A stretch of 19,205 nucleotides of DNA from the NCBI GenBank assembly GCA_023430045.1, contig JAEZCF010000089.1:1-19205 (forward strand). The letters run 5' to 3'. The translations under genes were made by a program, and so were the position numbers. Every line of letters begins with the position of its first letter. Position 1 is the stretch's first letter. The notes beneath the pieces are model-generated. The model made no database searches. It worked only from the letters and a program-made list of their open reading frames with translations, and had not been told where the DNA came from. This DNA comes from Pseudomonadota bacterium. GTDB taxonomy: Bacteria; Pseudomonadota; Gammaproteobacteria; Xanthomonadales; Xanthomonadaceae. Shown one piece after another: positions 14,236 through 19,205 of this stretch.

Positions 14236-16827
14236 TCAGGCAGCGACGGTCTTCGCCGATTCCTGGTATTCCTCGATCTGGTCGAAGTTCATGTAACGGT
14301 AGATCTGTGCGCCGCTGGCTGCCAGCACGCCGACGTCGGCCATGTACTCTTCGCGGGTCGGGATGCGGCCCAGGCGCGAGCAGATCGCCGCCAGTTCCGC
14401 CGAACCCAGATACACGTTGGTATTGCGGCCCAAGCGGTTCGGGAAGTTGCGCGTGGAGGTCGACATCGCCGTGGAGCCTTCGCGGATCTGCGCCTGGTTG
14501 CCCATGCACAACGAGCAGCCGGGCATTTCCATACGTGCGCCGGTGGCGCCGAAGGTGCCGTACACGCCTTCCTTGGTCAGCTCGGAGGCATCCATCTTGG
14601 TCGGCGGTGCCACCCACAGGCGGGTCGGCAGATCGCGCTTGCCTTCCAGCAGCTTCGCAGCCGCACGGAAGTGACCGATGTTGGTCATGCACGAACCGAT
14701 GAACACCTCGTCGATCTTCGCACCGGCCACTTCGGACAGCATCTTGACGTCGTCCGGATCGTTCGGGCAGGCCACGATCGGCTCGTGGATGTCGGCCAGG
14801 TCGATCTCGATGACCGCTGCATACTCGGCGTCGGCATCCGGCTCGAGCAGCTGCGGATCGGCCAGCCATTCCTTCATCTTGTCGATGCGGCGCTGCAGGG
14901 AACGCGGATCCTCGTAGCCTTCGGTGATCATCCACTGCAGCAGGGTGATGTTGCTGGTCAGGTATTCGATGATCGGTGCCTTATCCAGGCGCACCGTGCA
15001 GCCGGCCGCCGAGCGCTCCGCCGAGGCGTCGGACAGTTCGAACGCCTGCTCCACCTTGAGGTCCGGCAGGCCTTCGATTTCCAGGATGCGGCCGGAGAAG
15101 ATGTTCTTCTTGCCGGCCTTGGCCACGGTCAGCAGGCCCTGCCTGATCGCGTACAGCGGAATCGCACTGACCAGGTCACGCAGGGTCACGCCGGGCTGCA
15201 TCGTGCCCTTGAAGCGCACCAGCACCGATTCCGGCATGTCCAGCGGCATCACGCCGGTAGCGGCGGCGAAGGCGACCAGGCCCGAGCCGGCCGGGAACGA
15301 AATGCCCACCGGGAAACGGGTGTGCGAATCGCCGCCGGTGCCGACCGTGTCCGGCAGCAGCATGCGGTTGAGCCAGCTGTGGATCACGCCGTCGCCCGGA
15401 CGCAGCGAGATGCCGCCACGGGTGGAGATAAACTCCGGCAGCGTGTGGTGGGTCTTGACGTCCACCGGCTTCGGATAGGCTGCGGTGTGGCAGAACGACT
15501 GCATCACCAGGTCGGCGGAGAAGCCCAGGCAGGCCAGGTCCTTCAGCTCGTCACGGGTCATCGGGCCGGTGGTGTCCTGCGAACCCACCGAGGTCATCTT
15601 CGGCTCACAGTAGGTGCCCGGGCGCATGCCCTGGCCTTCCGGCAGGCCGCATGCACGGCCGACCATCTTCTGCGCCAGCGAGAAACCCCTGCCGGTATCG
15701 GCCGGCTGCACCGGCAGACGGAACAGGTCGGTCGCCGGCAGGCCCAGCGCTTCACGCGCCTTGCCGGTCAGACCACGGCCGACGATCAGCGGGATACGGC
15801 CACCGGCGCGCACTTCGTCGAACAGCACGTCCGACTTCAGCTCGAACTCGGCGATCACTTCGCCATTCTTCAGCGCCTTGCCGTCATACGGGCGCAGTTC
15901 GATGACATCGCCATGCTCCATCTGCGAGACATCGAGTTCGATCGGCAGCGCGCCGGCATCTTCCATGGTGTTGTAGAAGATCGGGGCGATCTTGCCGCCC
16001 AGGCACACACCGCCGGCGCGCTTGTTCGGGATGTACGGAATGTCATCGCCGGTCCACCACAGCACGCTGTTCGTGGCGGACTTGCGCGAGGAGCCGGTGC
16101 CGACCACGTCGCCCACATAGGCCACCAGATGGCCCTTGTCCTTCAGCGAGAGGATCTGCTGGATCGGGCCACGCTTGCCGTCTTCTTCCGGAGTGAACGG
16201 CGCATCGTCGCGCGTGTTCTTCAGCATCGCCAGAGCGTGCATCGGGATGTCCGGACGGGTGGTGGCGTCCGGTGCCGGCGACAGGTCGTCGGTGTTGGTT
16301 TCGCCCGGCACCTTGAACACGGTGATGGTCAGGCTCTGCGGCACTTCCGGACGGCCGGTGAACCATTCGGCATCCGCCCAGCTCTGCAGCACGGCCTGGG
16401 CGTTTGCGTTGCCGGCCTTGGCCTTTTCCTGCACGTCGTGGAACGCATCGAACACCAGCAGCGTGTTCTTCAGGGCGGCGGCGGCGATGGTGCCCACGGC
16501 GGCATCATCCAGCAGCTGCACCAGCGGCGAGACGTTGTAGCCGCCCAGCATGGTGCCCAGCAGCTCGGTGGCGCGCTCGCGGCTGATCAGCTCGTTGCTT
16601 TCGCTGCCGAAGGCGATCGCGGCCAGGTACGAGGCCTTGACCTTGGCGGCATCATCCACGCCGGCCGGCACGCGGTGGGTCAGCAGGTCGAGCAGGAACC
16701 CGGCCTCGCCCTGCGGCGGGTTCTTCAGCAGTTCGATGACATCGGCCGTCTGCTGCGCGGTCAGCGGCAGAGGCGGGATGCCAAGCGCAGCGCGCTCGGC
16801 GACGTGGTGGCGGTAGGCTTCCAACAT
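14236..16827 (-). CDS. acnB: Bifunctional aconitate hydratase B / 2-methylisocitrate dehydratase
   Basis: AcnB interconverts citrate and isocitrate through cis-aconitate in the TCA cycle, and the iron-free protein can bind mRNA. It is 863 aa, within two residues of E. coli AcnB (865). The N-terminus (MLEAYRHHVAERAALGIPPLPL) and the HEAT-like domain (ELLKNPPQGEAGFLLDLLTHRVP, about 1-160) are typical of AcnB, not AcnA. The swivel domain follows (about 165-370), then the catalytic domains. The [4Fe-4S] ligands are Cys713 (FIGSCMTN) and Cys771/Cys774 (PGCSLCMGN). The ATG at 16827 has GGGAG 6 bases upstream; the frame is open further upstream only as shadow of the toxin gene. It follows vapC by 38 bases in the same direction, too little for an obvious promoter. 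A terminator follows. Confidence 0.97.
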   Translation of the reverse strand: MLEAYRHHVAERAALGIPPLPLTAQQTADVIELLKNPPQGEAGFLLDLLTHRVPAGVDDAAKVKASYLAAIAFGSESNELISRERATELLGTMLGGYNVSPLVQLLDDAAVGTIAAAALKNTLLVFDAFHDVQEKAKAGNANAQAVLQSWADAEWFTGRPEVPQSLTITVFKVPGETNTDDLSPAPDATTRPDIPMHALAMLKNTRDDAPFTPEEDGKRGPIQQILSLKDKGHLVAYVGDVVGTGSSRKSATNSVLWWTGDDIPYIPNKRAGGVCLGGKIAPIFYNTMEDAGALPIELDVSQMEHGDVIELRPYDGKALKNGEVIAEFELKSDVLFDEVRAGGRIPLIVGRGLTGKAREALGLPATDLFRLPVQPADTGRGFSLAQKMVGRACGLPEGQGMRPGTYCEPKMTSVGSQDTTGPMTRDELKDLACLGFSADLVMQSFCHTAAYPKPVDVKTHHTLPEFISTRGGISLRPGDGVIHSWLNRMLLPDTVGTGGDSHTRFPVGISFPAGSGLVAFAAATGVMPLDMPESVLVRFKGTMQPGVTLRDLVSAIPLYAIRQGLLTVAKAGKKNIFSGRILEIEGLPDLKVEQAFELSDASAERSAAGCTVRLDKAPIIEYLTSNITLLQWMITEGYEDPRSLQRRIDKMKEWLADPQLLEPDADAEYAAVIEIDLADIHEPIVACPNDPDDVKMLSEVAGAKIDEVFIGSCMTNIGHFRAAAKLLEGKRDLPTRLWVAPPTKMDASELTKEGVYGTFGATGARMEMPGCSLCMGNQAQIREGSTAMSTSTRNFPNRLGRNTNVYLGSAELAAICSRLGRIPTREEYMADVGVLAASGAQIYRYMNFDQIEEYQESAKTVAA

Positions 16828-16865
16828 GACAACTCCCGGGTAATGCGAGTGAAAAAGTAATGGGC

Positions 16866-17264
16866 TCAGGCGTGCGGCACGATCAGCTTCAGGCCCTTGA
16901 AGTAGTCGCGATAAAACGTGTCGTTCCAGGTGATCAGGCCGTCGCACTGCAGCAATGCGTGGGCACCGACCATGAATTCGTCGAGGCTGCGGCGGCCGCT
17001 GCCGCGCTGCCGGTGCCTGCGTTGCATCTCGCCGGCACGCAGCGCGGATTTGGCTTCCAGCGGATTGAAATGGACACCCATTTCCTCCAGCGCTTCCAGC
17101 ACCTCGGCGCCGCCGCGCAGCGCCGCGCACAGCTCGGCCAGGGTCGCCCCGCAGACCACCACGCGGCCGCCGACCAGGCTCTGCCGCAGGCAGGCTTCCA
17201 CCGCATCGGCCTGCGGGCCGTTGCTGAGCAGTTCGATCAGGACCGGGGAATCGACGGCGATCAT
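16866..17264 (-). CDS. vapC: PIN-domain ribonuclease toxin, VapC family
   Basis: This is a probable endoribonuclease toxin of a type II toxin-antitoxin pair, 132 aa as usual for VapC. The four acidic residues of the PIN active site are present: Asp5 (MIAVDSPVLIEL), Glu44 (ATLAELCAAL), Asp95 (SLDEFMVGAHA) and Asp115 (TWNDTFYRDYF), so it looks catalytically intact. The ATG at 17264 starts 7 bases after the antitoxin gene stop, suggesting translational coupling; only a weak ribosome site (GAGG) is seen. Unusually, the next gene in the same direction is the central metabolic gene acnB. Which RNA it cuts cannot be told from sequence. Confidence 0.88.
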   Translation of the reverse strand: MIAVDSPVLIELLSNGPQADAVEACLRQSLVGGRVVVCGATLAELCAALRGGAEVLEALEEMGVHFNPLEAKSALRAGEMQRRHRQRGSGRRSLDEFMVGAHALLQCDGLITWNDTFYRDYFKGLKLIVPHA

Positions 17265-17271
17265 CGCGGCC

Positions 17272-17496
17272 TCAGTCTTCCTCGCGGACCGACTTCACTG
17301 CGGCCTCGGACGAATCGAACCCATCCAGCGCGAACTTGCCACGCGCACGGGAAATGGCATCGTCCACGCTCTTGCGCAGGACGATGCGGCTGCCTTCCAG
17401 TTCCACGGTCAGCTGGGTGCCCTTGGTCAACCCCAGGGCATCGCGCACGGCCTTGGGCAGGGTGATCTGTCCGCGTTCGGCAACGGTGGCTTCCAT
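17272..17496 (-). CDS. vapB: AbrB/MazE-type antitoxin, VapB family
   Basis: This small DNA-binding antitoxin should neutralise the adjacent PIN toxin and repress its own promoter. It is 74 aa from the ATG at 17496. The swapped-hairpin (SpoVT-AbrB) domain is at the N-terminus (TVAERGQITLPKAVRDALGL, then TQLTVELEGSRIVL). The acidic, flexible C-terminus (about 48-74) would wrap the toxin. I prefer the ATG at 17496 over the in-frame ATG at 17520: the former has GAGGG upstream and begins at the family N-terminus, while the latter sits 7 bases after a TATAAT box, about at the expected transcript start. vapC follows after 7 bases. Confidence 0.88.
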   Translation of the reverse strand: MEATVAERGQITLPKAVRDALGLTKGTQLTVELEGSRIVLRKSVDDAISRARGKFALDGFDSSEAAVKSVREED

Positions 17497-17512
17497 GGGC
17501 AGGCCCTCTTCG

Positions 17513-17533
17513 GTATGCACGAATTATACATAC
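17513..17533 (-). promoter_or_regulatory. vapBC promoter -10 within an inverted-repeat operator candidate
   Basis: On the minus strand TATAAT occupies 17528-17523. It is enclosed by the arms GTATG (17513-17517 on +) and CATAC (17529-17533), an inverted repeat with 11 bases between. AbrB-type antitoxins typically autorepress by binding palindromes over the promoter, so this is a fitting VapB(C) operator. No good -35 hexamer is visible. Confidence 0.6.
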
Positions 17534-17554
17534 TTCCACCCGCATACCGCCACC

Positions 17555-17610
17555 CACAAAAAAGGGGGACGGAGGTGGTTAATTGCAATTAACCTCCTCC
17601 GTCCCCCTTT
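17555..17610 (-). terminator. 50-bp near-perfect palindrome, terminator of the OprO/P-type porin gene
   Basis: Positions 17561-17585 and 17586-17610 are inverted copies with a single mismatch (T at 17576 opposite T at 17595) and no spacer. On the minus strand the stem is followed by a run of six T (17563-17558) ending in GTGG, a classical rho-independent layout, just 14 bases past the porin stop. The outer arms are purine/pyrimidine-rich and the centre is AT-rich (TTAATTGCAATTAA). Confidence 0.85.
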
Positions 17611-17623
17611 CTTTACGGCCGGG

Positions 17624-19078
17624 TCAGAAGACCAGTTGCAGGCGGGTGTTGAAGGTGGTGCCCTCGTCCGGGCCGACGTAGGCGCCGCTGCGGTTGTCGG
17701 TCTTCCAGCGCACCACGTCCAGCATCACGCGACTGTAGTCATTCAGGTACCAGTTGCCGCCCAGCGTCCATGCGTTGCCGGTACCACCGGTCGGCAGTTC
17801 GGCGTAGTCGACGTCCTCGTAGCGCGCCTTCAGCTCGAACGCACCCTTGCCGCCGGACGTCACCGGCTCGGCCACCTTCACCTTGCCCCAGGTGCCGGCC
17901 TTCGCCGTATAGGCCGGCACCGCGCCAGCGACGAACCACCCTGCTCCGACCGACCATGCATCGTGGTCCAGGTCGTACCGGCCATTGGCATCCAGGCCGC
18001 GCAGGTTGCGCGTGCCCCACTCGCCGCTGGTCCAGAAAGGACCGAAGAACCCGGCCGCTTCCACGCCCCACGCGTTGCTGCGGTCAGTGCCGACCAGCGT
18101 GCCGGGTGCGATCTTGATCTCGTCGTTGAAATGCCCGCTGATCGCCGAACTGCGCAGCACGCCGGTGGCGCCTCCAGGAATCTCTTCATGGAACGCCCAG
18201 GCCGCCAGATGCACGGTGGCATCCTTGGACAGCACCGGGTTCCAGTGCACGCGCGTGGCCCAGGTCAGGCTGTCATTGTCGCTGCCGCTGTTGTTGAGGT
18301 CGTTGCCGGCCACCGACAGGCTGGCATGCCAGCCCTTGCCGTAGACGCGCTCGGTCAGGCCGACGCCGAACAATCCGCGCTGCGGCATCACCAGCGTGCC
18401 GACCACGTTGCGGTCCTGGAACGGCGTGTTGGAGGTGCTGCTCGAACCATCCAGGCCGCGATCATTGAGTCGGTTGCCGATGGTCAGGTCCGCCGCCTGC
18501 CCGAACAGCGTGTGGTCCACGGTGGCGTACACCGATTTCCAGGCCACGGCATTGTCGGCGAAGTCGCCTTCCACGGCGTAGCCGATGATGCCGTAGCGGC
18601 CCTCGGCGCCCAGGCGCACCGAACGGATCTCGGTGCCGGACAGGTTGCGTGTGCCGTAATCCGAACCCGACGTGCTGGACTGGTCAACGAACAGGCGGCC
18701 ACGCGGGCGGAACACGGTTTCACCGTCGGCGCTGGTGAACTCCGGCGCGCCCTTGGACCAGGACACCTTCGGTGCTTTCGATTGTGCCTTTTCGACCGCC
18801 ACGACACGCTGTTCGAGTGCAGCAGGAGCGGCGGATGTGGCCGCTGCCGGCGCCGAGGCAAGCGGCACGGCGCCCCCCTCCACGGCGCGCAGGCGCGCTT
18901 CCAGCTGCTGGATCTGCAGTGCCTGCTGCTGCACCAGCGCACTGAGTTCGGCCTGGCTGAGCGGAGCCGGTGCCGTGGCGACGGACGGGTTGGACTGGGC
19001 GCCGGCGTGGCCGCTGGCCAGCAGCAGGCCGAGCGCCACCGGCAGCGCTGCGCGGGGCAGCACATGGGACGTATGCAT
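17624..19078 (-). CDS. Phosphate-selective porin O/P family (OprO/OprP-like) outer-membrane protein
   Basis: This is an outer-membrane beta-barrel porin of 484 aa. The signal peptide is residues 1-27 (hydrophobic core ALPVALGLLLASG, cleavage near AGA-Q). Residues about 40-70 form a heptad coiled coil (LSALVQQQALQIQQLEARLRAVE), which in this family helps trimerisation. An Ala/Pro-rich linker follows, then the barrel with the OprO/P signature (FRPRGRLFVDQSS, IRSVRLGAEGRYG, YAVEGDFADNAVAWKSVYA). Near the C-terminus it has GAFELKARYEDVDY and GGNWYLNDYSRVMLDVVRW, ending in LQLVF with the terminal Phe of porins. The ATG at 19078 has GGAGAG 8 bases upstream. OprP takes phosphate and OprO pyrophosphate; whether this one does is not settled by sequence, and the needed lysine ladder was not checked. 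It is not adjacent to pst genes here. Confidence 0.9.
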   Translation of the reverse strand: MHTSHVLPRAALPVALGLLLASGHAGAQSNPSVATAPAPLSQAELSALVQQQALQIQQLEARLRAVEGGAVPLASAPAAATSAAPAALEQRVVAVEKAQSKAPKVSWSKGAPEFTSADGETVFRPRGRLFVDQSSTSGSDYGTRNLSGTEIRSVRLGAEGRYGIIGYAVEGDFADNAVAWKSVYATVDHTLFGQAADLTIGNRLNDRGLDGSSSTSNTPFQDRNVVGTLVMPQRGLFGVGLTERVYGKGWHASLSVAGNDLNNSGSDNDSLTWATRVHWNPVLSKDATVHLAAWAFHEEIPGGATGVLRSSAISGHFNDEIKIAPGTLVGTDRSNAWGVEAAGFFGPFWTSGEWGTRNLRGLDANGRYDLDHDAWSVGAGWFVAGAVPAYTAKAGTWGKVKVAEPVTSGGKGAFELKARYEDVDYAELPTGGTGNAWTLGGNWYLNDYSRVMLDVVRWKTDNRSGAYVGPDEGTTFNTRLQLVF

Positions 19079-19089
19079 GAGGATTCTCT

Positions 19090-19113
19090 CCGGCCAGCCG
19101 GCCCCCTGGCCGG
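19090..19113. other. GC-rich hairpin in the leader of the porin gene
   Basis: CCGGCCAG (19090-19097) and CTGGCCGG (19106-19113) form an 8-bp stem with an 8-base loop about 12 bases upstream of the porin start codon, next to its ribosome site. It could influence translation or be incidental in such GC-rich sequence. Confidence 0.4.
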
Positions 19114-19135
19114 ATGCTGGCCTGTTGCGGTGGTG

Positions 19136-19205
19136 CGGGGGAAAAATCGGGGGAGGAAACAGAAACGGGGGCCGCGGGGGCGGGGGCGGGGGGGCCGGGG
19201 GGGGG
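19136..19205. other. G-rich low-complexity end of window
   Basis: From about 19136 the plus strand becomes runs of G broken by short C or A interruptions, ending in nine G. It sits where the porin promoter should be and contains no recognisable element. It resembles the poly-G drift seen at contig ends of two-colour Illumina assemblies more than real promoter sequence. Confidence 0.6.

Noticed and set aside
14146..16860. About 900-codon open frame on the + strand opposite acnB
   Set aside because: It is antisense to a certain aconitase gene, with biased composition and no domain; a product of codon usage.

Overview
The window is GC-rich and gene-dense. It looks like a chromosomal contig from a gammaproteobacterium of the Xanthomonadaceae, most likely Stenotrophomonas. 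The strongest clue is the intergenic repeat between the first two gene blocks: short GTAG-headed palindromes in inverted pairs, as in the SMAG (Stenotrophomonas maltophilia GTAG) REP family. The 5' end falls inside a chemoreceptor gene, and the 3' end runs into implausible G-rich sequence, so both ends may be assembly boundaries. The species call is an inference.

Region 1 (1-5353, + strand) is chemotaxis. It holds the 3' end of one methyl-accepting chemotaxis protein (MCP), a terminator, a sigma-28 (FliA)-like promoter, a second complete MCP, and then cheR-cheD-cheB overlapping by ATGA. Both MCPs end in a WQEF-type pentapeptide, the tether for CheR and CheB, so the methylation enzymes lie next to receptors built to dock them.

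Region 2 (5350-5482) is a pair of SMAG dimers in the gap between convergent genes. The GTAG heads at its two ends supply the stop codons of both cheB and ligI.

Region 3 (5479-13220) is the most interesting part: a minus-strand catabolic operon read as ligK-like aldolase, galD/ligU-like tautomerase, DAACS transporter, OprB-type porin, ligJ, ligI. It diverges from a LysR-type regulator with two DNA-binding domains in tandem. The enzymes make up the lower protocatechuate 4,5-cleavage/gallate route: 2-pyrone-4,6-dicarboxylate (PDC) to 4-oxalomesaconate (LigI), tautomerisation (GalD/LigU), hydration (LigJ), and aldol cleavage to pyruvate and oxaloacetate (LigK). No ring-cleavage dioxygenase or LigC dehydrogenase is in the window. 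The operon instead carries its own outer- and inner-membrane uptake proteins, and the transporter has lost conserved DctA residues in its last transmembrane segment. Together these suggest import of a pathway intermediate such as PDC. The products would enter the TCA cycle.

Region 4 (13333-14127) is an alpha/beta hydrolase of unknown substrate downstream of the regulator. Region 5 (14166-17533, minus strand) is a VapBC-type toxin-antitoxin pair only 38 bp upstream of aconitase B and in the same direction, with no obvious separate acnB promoter. Region 6 is a 50-bp near-perfect palindrome that probably terminates a phosphate-selective-type (OprO/OprP) porin gene at 17624-19078, followed by a G-rich contig end. 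I saw no tRNA, rRNA, CRISPR array, insertion sequence or phage gene.
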